A stretch of DNA of 18,068 bases from CAZPLZ01 sp964587525 (GTDB taxonomy: Bacteria; Oederibacteriota; CAKKQC01), in contig CAZPLZ010000063.1 in assembly GCA_964587525.1 (NCBI GenBank), forward strand, positions 1 to 18,068, in the 5' to 3' direction. Position numbers and translations under genes: made by a program. This document shows, in pieces, positions 6,714 through 15,235 of the stretch. The notes under the pieces were generated by a model. That model saw nothing but the letters and a program-made list of their open reading frames with translations, did no database searches and was not told where the DNA came from. Every line of letters begins with the position of its first letter. Positions within the stretch are counted from its first letter, which is position 1.

Positions 6714-9152
6714 ATGCAGCGCGTTGAGGTGTCGGTCTTGCAGATGGGTTACCGTCGGATCGTCGTTCCTGGGCTGATCACAGCATGGATTGTTTTGAAT
6801 CTGATCCTCATCTGGAAGAGCGTTGTTCCTGTGCTTCCTCATGCCTTCAGTGCGCTGACATCTCTCAGGGATGTGCCACGCCCTCACGTTGGACAGTTGA
6901 TCAAGCATGCTCAAGTCGTGGCAGGTCAGGGGCTGGGTGGCATTCTCCTTGTTTTCTCCCTCTTTGGATTGGGAAAGGTCACGACCCGGTGGCTGGGATG
7001 GCCGAGACTCTTGACGGCCACGGAGACGTGTGCCGCCTCTGTGCTGACCGGGGTGGGGATGTATTCAACGTTGGCCTTGGCCTTGGGGCTCTCTGGGCTT
7101 ATGTTTCCCCTTATTGCTGTGGGCACCTGGGTTGCAGCATGCGGTGCCGCCAGTTGCGTCAGACTACCTCGATGGTCCTTTGACGAGATCAGGCTCTTTC
7201 GATCGGGCGATTCGATGATTGCCGGGTTGACCCTCATGATGATCGGCGGTCTGGTCATCTTTGCGATGGCCCCAGAAACCACCGTGGATGCCCTGTCCTA
7301 TCACCTGGCGGCCCCAGAACACACGCGCTCTCTTCACAAACTTGTGGATACTCCTCATCTTCAGTTTCGCTGGCCCTTGCTTGCGGAGCAACTCATCACG
7401 ATTTTTCTTGGCATCCTCTCGCCGCACATAGTGAACGTGATTGCCTTTCTCGCTCTCGCCCTGCTGATGTATGGGTGGGTCCAACGGCGCTGGGGGATGA
7501 CCGCCGCCCTCTTCAGTCTTGCAGGCTTATTGATCGCTTCTGACATCAGTAGGCTTGTCCCCATCGTGAAACCTGACCTCCTCGCAGTCTCATTTTCCCT
7601 GTTGGCGGTCGTTCTATGGGATCGTATGGTGCTTTCCTCACGGTGCCGGCGCGTGAGCGCTGTCCTGTTGGGGGCAGCACTCGGATGGGCGTTCTGCACC
7701 AAGTTCACGGCGGTGGCTATTGGGGTGGGGATCCTGACCTGGCATGTCTTTTTTCATCGATCATTCCTGAGACCCACAACCGTGTGGCTCACGATCGCTG
7801 GATTTATCACCGTCACGCTCCCATATCTCACCCGGACCTGGATCCTCACGGGAAACCCGGTCTACCCGTTCCTGATGGGTGGGTTCCAGTGGAGTGCGTT
7901 GAACGTTCAATTGATGAGATACGGATGGCCTATTCCTGATGTCAACCCCCGCGATCCATCGGATGTGTTCAACCTTCTCGTGGGGATGGGAACGGTGCAC
8001 GTGTCGCTTGCCTTTATCGGGATTCCACTGCTGCTCTTCACGACAGGGGTGAAGGAGCTTCGGATCGGTCATTTGGCCATGTGCATTGCTGGAAGTATGG
8101 TGGCGTGGATCTGGATTTTCCAGGCGCCGTTTTTGCGGTTTATGATCCCGATCTTTCCGGTCATCATCATCCTGGGGTCCATCGCCTTGGCGAGTTTCAA
8201 TTTCGGGAAAGGCCGCCCCCGGGCTCTCCTTCCAATACTCGTGGCGGTGGTTGTCATCCTTGGGTATCTGCGGGTTGTCGCCTACGTTAACATGGCGGGA
8301 ACCGCGAAAAAACCGATCCTTCCTGTCGCCTTCGGACTGGTGAAGCCAGCATTCTTTCAAGAACGTGTGCTCACGACCTACTGGGAGTCGGTCTCCCTGC
8401 TCAATCGCCTTGAGCCTTCCCGCGGCCGGTTGTTGCTCGTTGGTGATGCGCGAGGAACCCTCTTTTCTCGTTCGCGCGTCACCTTGAGCCAGGATATTGC
8501 AGACTTTCCCCTCGTCCTTAAGATTGCGCGAGCATCACATTCGCCGGAGGAGATCTTTAAGCGCTTTAAGCAATTGGGTGTCTCCGTCGTAGGGTTAGAT
8601 TATGTCTACTCGGCACGCCAGGGTGTTCTGTACACACCCTTCTATTGGAAGCCGGAAGAAATCAAACGTTACTATGAATTTTGCCTTCACTGGCTGGAGC
8701 CGTTGGGTTCTACGGAGCAATACGATTTTCAAAATGGAGGATGGGATTTTTATCGAGTCAGGAATGGGCGTGGGCGGCCGAACGAAGCACTGTTCTTTTT
8801 ACCAGGCACCGAAGGCCTGGTGGTCAACACCTCGGGGGCGAGCCCGGCGAGAGAGATCACGCGGCTGAAGCGCCTGGTCACTCTCGCCCCCCGAGTCGCG
8901 GCATTTCAATGTCAGCTCGGATCGCTGTTGGTGAATGATCGCAGGTGGCAAGAAGCTCTTCCTTATTTATACCGAGGGCTTATGGCTGGATTCCCGGACG
9001 CTGAACCGCATGGAAAACTCGGGTTAGCGTTGTGGAACTTAAAGCGTTATCAGGAGGCCGAATCCGCTTTCAAGCGTGCGGCCCAACGCAACCCTTCGGA
9101 ACCTTCTTATGAGCAATGGCGGCAACGCTGTGCGCTGGCTTCATCTTCCTGA
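6714..9152 (+). CDS. GT-C-type polytopic membrane glycosyltransferase with C-terminal TPR-like repeats
   Basis: This 812-residue protein has about twelve hydrophobic segments, followed by a soluble tail. Residues 192-211 (DALSYHLAAPEH then TRSLHKLV) form the first large extracytoplasmic loop, where GT-C enzymes (PMT, ArnT and GT39 types) keep the catalytic Asp; D192 is the candidate. A second motif, TGNPVYPF, recurs in the paralogue downstream. Residues about 730-805 look like TPR repeats (RRWQEALPYLYRGLM, LALWNLKRYQEAESAF). Such proteins transfer sugars from polyprenyl-phosphate donors to lipids, glycans or proteins on the outer face of the inner membrane; donor and acceptor are unknown. ATG 6714 has AGAGGA just upstream; ATG 6744 is an alternative. 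The divergent gene starts only 51 bases away. Confidence 0.72.
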   Translation: MQRVEVSVLQMGYRRIVVPGLITAWIVLNLILIWKSVVPVLPHAFSALTSLRDVPRPHVGQLIKHAQVVAGQGLGGILLVFSLFGLGKVTTRWLGWPRLLTATETCAASVLTGVGMYSTLALALGLSGLMFPLIAVGTWVAACGAASCVRLPRWSFDEIRLFRSGDSMIAGLTLMMIGGLVIFAMAPETTVDALSYHLAAPEHTRSLHKLVDTPHLQFRWPLLAEQLITIFLGILSPHIVNVIAFLALALLMYGWVQRRWGMTAALFSLAGLLIASDISRLVPIVKPDLLAVSFSLLAVVLWDRMVLSSRCRRVSAVLLGAALGWAFCTKFTAVAIGVGILTWHVFFHRSFLRPTTVWLTIAGFITVTLPYLTRTWILTGNPVYPFLMGGFQWSALNVQLMRYGWPIPDVNPRDPSDVFNLLVGMGTVHVSLAFIGIPLLLFTTGVKELRIGHLAMCIAGSMVAWIWIFQAPFLRFMIPIFPVIIILGSIALASFNFGKGRPRALLPILVAVVVILGYLRVVAYVNMAGTAKKPILPVAFGLVKPAFFQERVLTTYWESVSLLNRLEPSRGRLLLVGDARGTLFSRSRVTLSQDIADFPLVLKIARASHSPEEIFKRFKQLGVSVVGLDYVYSARQGVLYTPFYWKPEEIKRYYEFCLHWLEPLGSTEQYDFQNGGWDFYRVRNGRGRPNEALFFLPGTEGLVVNTSGASPAREITRLKRLVTLAPRVAAFQCQLGSLLVNDRRWQEALPYLYRGLMAGFPDAEPHGKLGLALWNLKRYQEAESAFKRAAQRNPSEPSYEQWRQRCALASSS

Positions 9153-9153
9153 T

Positions 9154-11574
9154 ATGGCAATGGTGAAGAAAGTTTTACCAATATTTGCCATTATCTGGGG
9201 ATTGGTTGTTCTTGTCCTCTACGAAGTCCGGTGGCCATTTACGTTGGGTGGGATATACCACTTATACGAGTTGTTTCTAACTCCTCCTTGGCCATCCATA
9301 AGCCAGATTTTTTCCCGACAGTTGAACCTGGTTGGCGGAATCCTTGTTTTTGCAGCGATTCAGATTTCAATGGTTGCAGCCGGTATGTTGGTTCTCCCTT
9401 GGATTGGTGTATACCGAAATGGCTTTCCGTTTCTCAAAATCGTAATTATGTATTTGGTTGGCTTAGGGGTTACCGGCTCGGCTATTTTTGGTATGGCTCT
9501 TCCTGGATTACTATTCCGCGAAGTTCTTTTCGTTGTGATTATTTGTGGCCTTGTCTATTTTTGGCAGAAGGGACGTGCAAGGCTAGGTTTCGCCGTTATG
9601 GAACTCAGGGAAACTGTGAAGCGTAACCGCCTTGCGCAGTGGCTTGCACTTGGCTGTGCGGGGTTGTTGATTTTTTCCCTTCCTGCAGCATTGGCTCCGG
9701 AAGCTGATTTTCTTAATGACAGCTTAATCTATCATCTGCCGATTGCAGCACGGGCTGAGCGGTTACACAAACTGGTTCCAATGCAGCAAAATTTTCAATT
9801 TTCGTATCCGGCCATTATAGAAATGGTCCGTACGATGGGGTTTGTGCTGCAGGGTGAGACCGCGGGGACATTGTTGAACTGGTTCGTCACCGCCTTAACT
9901 GCAGTGACGCTGGCGTTGTTGGCGACTGGCCAGTGGAGTAAAGCGTGCAGTTGGTACGGTGCCGCCCTCTATCTCAGCAATGGCATTGTCCTTAGCTACA
10001 CGACCCTCAGCAAATCCGACTCCGTGCTGGCTCTGTTCGGCTTGGGGGCCGTGTTTTGTCTGCTACGGTGTCGCTCGAGTGGCAGACTCAGCTGGGCCGC
10101 CCTGACCGGGCTGCTGATAGGGTTTCAATGCGGCATCAAGTATGTGGCGGGCATCGTCTTCGGCCTACCAGTGCTAGTTGGTTTGTTGGCATGTACGCCT
10201 TCGACCAAGCGATGGAACGCCTTGGCTGTGGCCTCACTGGGCCTCGCAATTCCGCTTGCCCCGTGGTTACTTCGGAATTTCCTTGAAGTCGGCAATCCTC
10301 TCTTTCCATTTCTAGGCCGGCTGTTCGGAGGGCTCAGCCTGTCACCGGCGAGTGAACAGAATCTCATAGAGTTCGCGCGAGAAGTGGGACAACATGAGCA
10401 TTATCGGACATGGCTCGAGAAGCTGGTGGCGCCCTGGACCATGTGTTTTTCCGACGGGTTCAACCCAACATGGCTTGTCGTAATGCCGCTGGTATTCCTC
10501 TGCGTGCGACTGAGAGGGGAAACTGGCGTGTGGCTAGCGGTTGCCGTCGGTGGTTTTGTGGCATGGACACTATCGATGCCGAAATACCATTACCTGTTTC
10601 CGATCATGGCCGTAGGTGTGGTTCCGGTGGCACGAGGGTTGTGGTGTGCCGCTCAAGCTGGCTTTAAGTTCCCTGTAGTCCTACTCGGCGGCCTGTTGCT
10701 CCTTTCTCAGTTGGGGCACCGTTTCACGACATCATTGCATCTCCAGAGTTTCCTGGCTGGTATCGGTCTGGAAGAGCCCCAGGCATATTTTGAGCGGCGG
10801 TTTTCCACCTACGCTGTAGCGAGCAAGACCATGCAAGCGTTCACCTCACGGCAAAGTTGCGTGCTCTTTGTCGGTGAACTCAAGTGTTATCCGCTCATAC
10901 GATACCGAAAAGTCCTCCTTCCCTCAGTGGTGGAACCTTTTCAGGTCTATCCTCTGATCCGAAGCTCCCGTACGCCGGATGAACTCTGGCGCCGTCTTCG
11001 GCAGTTGCGAGTGACTCACATCCTGCATAATCAGACCAGCGGATTCTTCATACGCCAAGCTACCTCACACTTTCAATGGACCGAACGGGATGTACATGTC
11101 TGGGCTGAATGCTGGCGCCGGCACGCGAGGCTGCTCTACACCTCCTCGAAGATCGACATTAAATATGGATGGTTCACGCTCTATGCCTTGACCGATCGGG
11201 TCGATGTCCCAGCCACGTTGACCTTACCGGGTATTGATGGCATGCTCTCAGTCTTGGAACAACTCTTCAGGGATCAGAGGTGGCGCGAATATGCTCGGGC
11301 CTTGAACGCCGTAAGGTGGGAGATGCAAGACTTTGCGACGTTTCAATTCTTCTTGGGGACTCTTTCTTTCGCCCAGGGAAATAAGCTGGAGGCCCTCATG
11401 TGGCTAGAAAAGGCGGAAAAACAAGGGTTGGTGGCGCTGGGTCTCTTCGAAAACCTAGCGGCACTCGCGTTGGAGCGAAATGACAGCGCGACCGCACATC
11501 GCTACTTTCTCAAGATCGCCGAGAAATACCGTCCTGTTCCGGAGGACATACAGAAGGTCCTGGAAAAAAATTAA
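9154..11574 (+). CDS. Second GT-C-type membrane glycosyltransferase paralogue
   Basis: An 806-residue polytopic protein homologous to the preceding gene product. The shared loop motif is D189 in NDSLIYHLP, followed by RAERLHKLV, against DALSYHLA and TRSLHKLV in the first. VGNPLFPF corresponds to TGNPVYPF, and FQCGIKYVAG to WAFCTKFTAV. About a dozen membrane segments precede a soluble region (about 560-806) whose end looks TPR-like (LEALMWLEKAEKQG, LALERNDSATAHRYFLKIAEKY). ATG 9154 lies one base past the previous stop with no Shine-Dalgarno, suggesting reinitiation; ATG 9160 and ATG 9109 (overlapping) are alternatives. Its first 500 bases are visibly richer in A/T than the neighbours, so the N-terminal part may have another history or weaker codon selection. 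Confidence 0.72.
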   Translation: MAMVKKVLPIFAIIWGLVVLVLYEVRWPFTLGGIYHLYELFLTPPWPSISQIFSRQLNLVGGILVFAAIQISMVAAGMLVLPWIGVYRNGFPFLKIVIMYLVGLGVTGSAIFGMALPGLLFREVLFVVIICGLVYFWQKGRARLGFAVMELRETVKRNRLAQWLALGCAGLLIFSLPAALAPEADFLNDSLIYHLPIAARAERLHKLVPMQQNFQFSYPAIIEMVRTMGFVLQGETAGTLLNWFVTALTAVTLALLATGQWSKACSWYGAALYLSNGIVLSYTTLSKSDSVLALFGLGAVFCLLRCRSSGRLSWAALTGLLIGFQCGIKYVAGIVFGLPVLVGLLACTPSTKRWNALAVASLGLAIPLAPWLLRNFLEVGNPLFPFLGRLFGGLSLSPASEQNLIEFAREVGQHEHYRTWLEKLVAPWTMCFSDGFNPTWLVVMPLVFLCVRLRGETGVWLAVAVGGFVAWTLSMPKYHYLFPIMAVGVVPVARGLWCAAQAGFKFPVVLLGGLLLLSQLGHRFTTSLHLQSFLAGIGLEEPQAYFERRFSTYAVASKTMQAFTSRQSCVLFVGELKCYPLIRYRKVLLPSVVEPFQVYPLIRSSRTPDELWRRLRQLRVTHILHNQTSGFFIRQATSHFQWTERDVHVWAECWRRHARLLYTSSKIDIKYGWFTLYALTDRVDVPATLTLPGIDGMLSVLEQLFRDQRWREYARALNAVRWEMQDFATFQFFLGTLSFAQGNKLEALMWLEKAEKQGLVALGLFENLAALALERNDSATAHRYFLKIAEKYRPVPEDIQKVLEKN

Positions 11575-11662
11575 GCACATTCAGCGGGGTTTCCCCACCG
11601 TAGAAGACGAGGAGGACTTGATCCGACCGGTGATGGAGAAGCTCTTCCTTCGGATAAAGAAT

Positions 11663-11703
11663 AAAAAATTAGCTGCTCGCGCTGCGGTAGCGGCGCAGCG
11701 CGA
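11663..11703 (-). terminator. Intrinsic terminator-like hairpin at the end of the ABC operon
   Basis: On the minus strand a perfect 10-base stem (11703-11694 with 11686-11677, core CGCGCTGCG/CGCAGCGCG, 7-base loop) lies within the last codons of the second permease. A six-T run begins about eight bases later, just past the stop codon. The gap between stem and T run is longer than ideal, so efficiency is uncertain. Confidence 0.5.
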
Positions 11704-12454
11704 AGGAGAAGAACCAGTTCCCGAAGAGCAGCAGCACGGCGGAGATGGTGAACCCCCAGAGCGCCAGGTGCCACGGCAGCCGGTCCAGGTAGGCTTTCAC
11801 GGGAAAGTTCACGATGACCAGCATGGGAATGCAGTAGGTCAGGATCCACTTTAAGGTGCCCGAGAAGATCTCTGCCGGCTGGCGGGCCATGTTGGTCATC
11901 TGCCACCAGATGTCCATGGCGTGAAAGCGCAGGAACCAGAACGAGATCGTCACGCTGATGAACATGACGGCGTAGTAGAGGACCACGCCATTGAGAATCA
12001 GCATGCTGAAGGCCAGGAGGTTGGCTGGGGAGACCTTGAGACCTAACTGCCAGCCGGCGTAGCCCATGAGCGCTAACCCCGTAAGGGTGTCGGCCAGCGA
12101 GTCGAAACTGGTGTACCGGGTGGAGATGAGAAATTGGGTGTTCACGGGTTTGACGAGGTAGAAGTCCATCTCGCCGGTGCGGATGATGTCCGGCACCCGC
12201 ATCAGGTTCCGCATGAAGAAGGTCCCGAACAGCCTCAAGATCACATGGCTGACGCCCAGGAGGAAGAACACCTCGTACTTGGTCCAGCCGGCCACCACCT
12301 TGACATGCGAGAAGACGACAGAAAACATCAACACACTCATCAGGAACCACATGGAGCCGGTGAGCATCGTCACGATGAAGTTCACCCGGAAAGCCATCTC
12401 GCGCACCAGGCAGTTCTGGATGAATGCCCCCCAGAGCTTGAGATATCGCACCAT
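11669..12454 (-). CDS. ABC-2 type transporter permease (COG3694-like)
   Basis: A 261-residue inner-membrane protein with six hydrophobic segments, resembling the second permease of the poorly characterised COG4586/4587/3694 exporters. The motif IRTGEMDFYLVKPV (91-104) matches the cytoplasmic coupling segment of this family and is echoed in the other permease here. It would form the membrane channel with that permease, energised by the ATPase encoded upstream. The substrate is unknown; relatives are loosely linked to lipid or drug export. ATG 12454 has a strong site, GGAGGG, about eight bases upstream, and lies five bases after the previous stop. The frame extends further upstream, but only as a shadow of the other permease. 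Confidence 0.87.
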   Translation of the reverse strand: MVRYLKLWGAFIQNCLVREMAFRVNFIVTMLTGSMWFLMSVLMFSVVFSHVKVVAGWTKYEVFFLLGVSHVILRLFGTFFMRNLMRVPDIIRTGEMDFYLVKPVNTQFLISTRYTSFDSLADTLTGLALMGYAGWQLGLKVSPANLLAFSMLILNGVVLYYAVMFISVTISFWFLRFHAMDIWWQMTNMARQPAEIFSGTLKWILTYCIPMLVIVNFPVKAYLDRLPWHLALWGFTISAVLLLFGNWFFSFALRRYRSASS

Positions 12455-12459
12455 ATTAA

Positions 12460-13293
12460 TTACCCTCCGACCGCCGCGTACCTGTGCAACCCGCGGCGCC
12501 ATAGAAGCAGGGCCAGAAGCCAAAGGCCCAAGACCCAGCCGATCTGTATCACCAAGCCATGGATAGTCTCCGTCGGGCCGATTTTTCCCAAGTAAATCCG
12601 CATGGAGAAGTAGCTCTGATACGCCCAGGGCAGAGCGTTGAGCACAGTGAACAGTTTCGGCGGCAGCAGCTCCAGGGGAAACCACCATCCGGAGAGGACA
12701 AGTTGGATGGGGTACATGGCGTGGAGAAATGCGCTCGTTTCCAGCAGCCAGAACGCGCACAGGCCTATGATGAAGCTGATGAGAAATCCGATCTGGATAC
12801 CGAGCACGAACGAGAGCACAAACGCGCCCCACCGCCAGCCCTCTTCTGGCACCACGAGCACCGTCCGGGCCAGCAGCAGCAGGACCGCCGATGGCAAGGT
12901 CAAGAGCACGATCGCCATCGCGACTTGCCCCATGCGTAGATGCCAGTGATAGAGCAGGTAATTGACCGGGCGGATGAGGTACTTGTTTAGCGTGCCGTCC
13001 CGGATCTCCTGGGTGACGTTAAACGAAACATCCTCAACGTAGGTGACCAGCCGGAGGATGTTCACGAGCAGGTAGTAAGAGAGCATGCTGTTTGCGGAGA
13101 AGCCGCCGGGTTGCAAGTCCGCCCCGCCGCTTTTGTAAATGGCGCTCCAGAGCAGGAGCATCGTCACCAGGGGGAAGAGTTGAAAGAACGCGTGCAGGAA
13201 CAGGGAGCCGCGGTACACGAGGGCGTCGGCGATGCCGATGGCTACCACCTGCCGATTAAGCCGGGAGAATGGCAGCGTGCTGGCGAGGCTCAC
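12460..13293 (-). CDS. ABC-2 type transporter permease (COG4587-like)
   Basis: A 277-residue inner-membrane protein with about six hydrophobic segments. It carries IRDGTLNKYLIRPV (97-110), the counterpart of the motif in the next permease, and the SGWWFPLELLP segment (201-211) usual before the last membrane spans of this family. It should pair with the downstream permease and the upstream ATPase as an exporter. The start is GTG 13293, ten bases after the HAD gene stop, with little Shine-Dalgarno; no other start lies near, and the N-terminus aligns with the family's expected amphipathic entry (SRLNRQVVAIGIADALVYRGS region). Translational coupling to the HAD gene is likely. Confidence 0.87.
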   Translation of the reverse strand: MSLASTLPFSRLNRQVVAIGIADALVYRGSLFLHAFFQLFPLVTMLLLWSAIYKSGGADLQPGGFSANSMLSYYLLVNILRLVTYVEDVSFNVTQEIRDGTLNKYLIRPVNYLLYHWHLRMGQVAMAIVLLTLPSAVLLLLARTVLVVPEEGWRWGAFVLSFVLGIQIGFLISFIIGLCAFWLLETSAFLHAMYPIQLVLSGWWFPLELLPPKLFTVLNALPWAYQSYFSMRIYLGKIGPTETIHGLVIQIGWVLGLWLLALLLWRRGLHRYAAVGG

Positions 13294-13303
13294 CGTTGCT
13301 GGC

Positions 13304-14011
13304 TCATTTGAGGCAGCCGAGAAGATCTGTCAGTTGCGTGATGACGGTGGAGCCGGTGGGGGGAGAGGGGTTTGCTTCTCCTGGACCCTTGCGCCGCAGG
13401 AAGATAGGGTGAATTCCGGCCGCGATTGCGCCCGCCACATCCTCTTCCGCGTCTCCCACGTACAGGACCTCGCCAGGGCTTAAGACTGTCTGCGTGAGCG
13501 CGAGCTGAAAGATCCGGGGATCTGGTTTTTTTATCCCCACTGATCCTGAGATGACCACCACCTCAAAATAGGTGGCGAGGCCAAGCTTCACAAGCAGGGC
13601 ATGGATGTGCGGTGGGTGGTCGTAATTGGTGATGAGCGCGAGGATCTTCCCGCGAGTTTTCAGCTCCTTCAGGGTTGGGGGAACGTCGGGATCCAGCGGG
13701 ATGTGGCGCTGCCAGACATCCACGGTCCGCGCTGCGATCTCCTGAAGTGCGTCGTGGCGCAGGTCAAGCCCAGCTTGGAGACATAGCCGCTGGATTTTGC
13801 GCTCATACACGGTTAACCCGCTGTCTATTGGTGGCGGGGTCTCCACGTCGAAGAAGGTGTCACAACGCTTTGAAAACTCCTCCCTGGACCAGACGAGACC
13901 ATGTGCACGTAGGGTTTCGTAGAACTCCGCCAGCCAGTCCGCCCACGCGGCAGGCATATCAGCATAGATGAGCAGCGTTCCATACAGGTCGAAAAAGACG
14001 CCTTTGATCAA
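13304..14011 (-). CDS. HAD-superfamily hydrolase (subfamily IA-like)
   Basis: A 235-residue cytoplasmic protein with the HAD motifs: nucleophile D8 in FFDLYGTLL, T128 in LITNY, Lys in GIKKPDP (161 or 162), and D187/D191 in VGDAEEDVAGA. A helical cap of the IA type lies at about 15-105. The second Asp of the phosphatase motif DxDxT is replaced by Tyr (D-L-Y-G-T), as in L-2-haloacid dehalogenases and some uncharacterised relatives, so it may not be a simple phosphatase. The start is TTG 14011: it is four bases after the ATPase stop, preceded by AGAGGTGA, and Met-Ile-Lys-Gly leads straight into the first strand. The gene sits between the exporter ATPase and permeases, so it is probably co-expressed with them. 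Substrate unknown. Confidence 0.88.
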   Translation of the reverse strand: MIKGVFFDLYGTLLIYADMPAAWADWLAEFYETLRAHGLVWSREEFSKRCDTFFDVETPPPIDSGLTVYERKIQRLCLQAGLDLRHDALQEIAARTVDVWQRHIPLDPDVPPTLKELKTRGKILALITNYDHPPHIHALLVKLGLATYFEVVVISGSVGIKKPDPRIFQLALTQTVLSPGEVLYVGDAEEDVAGAIAAGIHPIFLRRKGPGEANPSPPTGSTVITQLTDLLGCLK

Positions 14012-14015
14012 AGGT

Positions 14016-14993
14016 TCACCTCTGCGTGCGGAAGATATCGGCGATCACTTCTTCGATCGGCGGGTCTTCGATCGTGAGGTCCACGACGGGAAGCTTCTTA
14101 AGCAGCGCCGCCGTGACCTGCGCTGCTTTCTCGCGCGGCACCTTGAGGTCCGCGACGGGCCCGTTGAGCTTGGCCACCTCGCCAAACCCGGTCAGCTCGG
14201 CCAAGGCCAGATCCCGGTTCGCGGTCAGCCGCAGGTGTTTCGTCGCCGCCCACTTGCCCACCAACCCGGAGAGCGGCCCGTCAAACACCAGCCGCCCGTG
14301 GTTGATGAGCAGGACCCGGGATGCCAACCCCTTGATGTCCATCATGTTGTGGCTGGTCAGGAGGATGGTGGTCCGGCGACGCGCGTTGTAGTCCCGAAGA
14401 AACTCGCGCACTTTCTGCTGCGCGATCACATCCAGCCCGATGGTGGGTTCGTCCAGGAAGAGCACGCGGGGCTCGTGCAACAGGGCCGCGATCAGTTCGA
14501 ATTTCATCCGCTCGCCCAGGGACAGCTCGCGAACCTGCACCATGAGGCGGTGGGTGACGCCGAGCATCTCGGTCAGCTCACCCACTGTCTTGTTATACCG
14601 ATCCTGTGGGACGCCATAGATCTCCCGGTTGAGCGCGAGGGAGTCCATGGCCGGCAAGTCCCACCAGAGCTGATTTTTCTGGCCCATGACCAGCGCGATC
14701 TGCCGCCGGTATTCGTCCTTGCGCTCCCAGGGGATGAATCCCAGCACCCGTGCTTCCCCCGCGGTCGGGTACAGGAGGCCAGCGAGCATCTTGAGCGTGG
14801 TGGTCTTGCCGGCGCCATTCGGTCCGAGGAAGCCGACGAGCTCTCCTTCATTAAGGGAGAACCCGATATGGTCCACAGCCCGGATTTCGATGTCCTGAGG
14901 GCGGAAGAGAGTCTTGAGGGCTCCTCTCAGCCCTCCTTGTCGCCTGGTGGTGTGGTAGATCTTGGTGAGGTTCTTGACTTCAAGAGCTGCCAT
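14016..14993 (-). CDS. ABC transporter ATP-binding protein (COG4586-like)
   Basis: A 325-residue ATPase with all nucleotide-binding motifs: Walker A GPNGAGKTT (57-65), Q105 in MGQKNQLWW, signature LSLGE (157-161), Walker B VLFLDEPTIGLD (177-188), and H215 in LLTSHNM. The C-terminal 90 residues (LTANRDLALAEL and following, ending TIEDPPIEEVIADIF) are typical of exporter ATPases of this group. The length and the MGQKNQLWWDLP stretch fit the family that works with COG4587 and COG3694 permeases, both encoded downstream. ATG 14993 begins MAALEVKNLTKIY, a normal first strand; the ribosome site is weak. A 44-base gap with a small hairpin separates it from the upstream 60-residue gene. Confidence 0.93.
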   Translation of the reverse strand: MAALEVKNLTKIYHTTRRQGGLRGALKTLFRPQDIEIRAVDHIGFSLNEGELVGFLGPNGAGKTTTLKMLAGLLYPTAGEARVLGFIPWERKDEYRRQIALVMGQKNQLWWDLPAMDSLALNREIYGVPQDRYNKTVGELTEMLGVTHRLMVQVRELSLGERMKFELIAALLHEPRVLFLDEPTIGLDVIAQQKVREFLRDYNARRRTTILLTSHNMMDIKGLASRVLLINHGRLVFDGPLSGLVGKWAATKHLRLTANRDLALAELTGFGEVAKLNGPVADLKVPREKAAQVTAALLKKLPVVDLTIEDPPIEEVIADIFRTQR

Positions 14994-15029
14994 CGTCCGG
15001 CCTAGGTGTTAAACGAGGGAAGTTTCTTT

Positions 15030-15052
15030 GAGCCTGTTTACCGGTCAGGCTC
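15030..15052. other. Small intercistronic hairpin
   Basis: GAGCCTG (15030-15036) pairs perfectly with CAGGCTC (15046-15052) over nine bases that contain the stop codon of the 60-residue gene. It is followed on the minus strand by an A-rich rather than U-rich run, so it is not an ordinary terminator. It could set the relative abundance of the mRNA before the ATPase gene. Confidence 0.35.
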
Positions 15053-15220
15053 GGTGGCGCTCCGGTCAATCTGTTCGATTTCGTAATCGAAATAGCGGCA
15101 CTTGAAGACAAGTTCCTGCCGGTTCATGGTCTTCATCAGTTCGTGGATCTCTTCCTCGGAGTCGGCGTTGAGTTCAAACGAGCCATCCATATGCCAGGCT
15201 ACCAGAAACGTTTTTGGCAT
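15038..15220 (-). CDS. Small conserved-looking protein of unknown function
   Basis: A 60-residue acidic protein without membrane segment or signal peptide, beginning MPKTFLVAWHMDGSFELNAD and ending in a polar tail. It could fold as a small alpha/beta unit: strand (TFLVAWH), strand (SFELNA), helix (SEEEIHELMKTM), strand (LVFKCRYFDYEIEQI). Coding is supported by a strong Shine-Dalgarno GGGGAGG at the right distance from ATG 15220 and by tight spacing, 15 bases after the upstream gene. It is probably co-transcribed with the ABC exporter genes. Function not recognised. Confidence 0.75.
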   Translation of the reverse strand: MPKTFLVAWHMDGSFELNADSEEEIHELMKTMNRQELVFKCRYFDYEIEQIDRSATEPDR

Positions 15221-15235
15221 GACGTGGAACCTCCC

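Noticed and set aside
6663..6914. Upstream extension of the outer-membrane protein frame (84 more codons)
   Set aside because: It would place the signal peptide internally, overlap the divergent GT-C gene start, and has no coding character.
7761..8360. 199-codon open frame on the minus strand
   Set aside because: Antisense to the first GT-C gene; the product is low-complexity and charged, and the plus frame carries clear membrane segments and motifs.
11585..11597. GGGG-TTT-CCCC hairpin after the second GT-C gene
   Set aside because: Only about four G-C pairs and no following T run, so not a supported terminator.
11571..12350. 259-codon open frame on the minus strand overlapping the second permease in another frame
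   Set aside because: The other frame has the permease motifs and a strong ribosome site; this one is a His/Arg/Leu-rich shadow.
12455..12832. Upstream extension of the second permease frame
   Set aside because: It overlaps the first permease in another frame; the ATG at 12454 has GGAGGG and begins the family-like N-terminus.
13968..15005. 345-codon open frame on the plus strand
   Set aside because: It is antisense to the ABC ATPase, whose motifs are complete; the translation is His/Gln/Pro/Arg-rich with no domain, typical of a GC-rich shadow frame.
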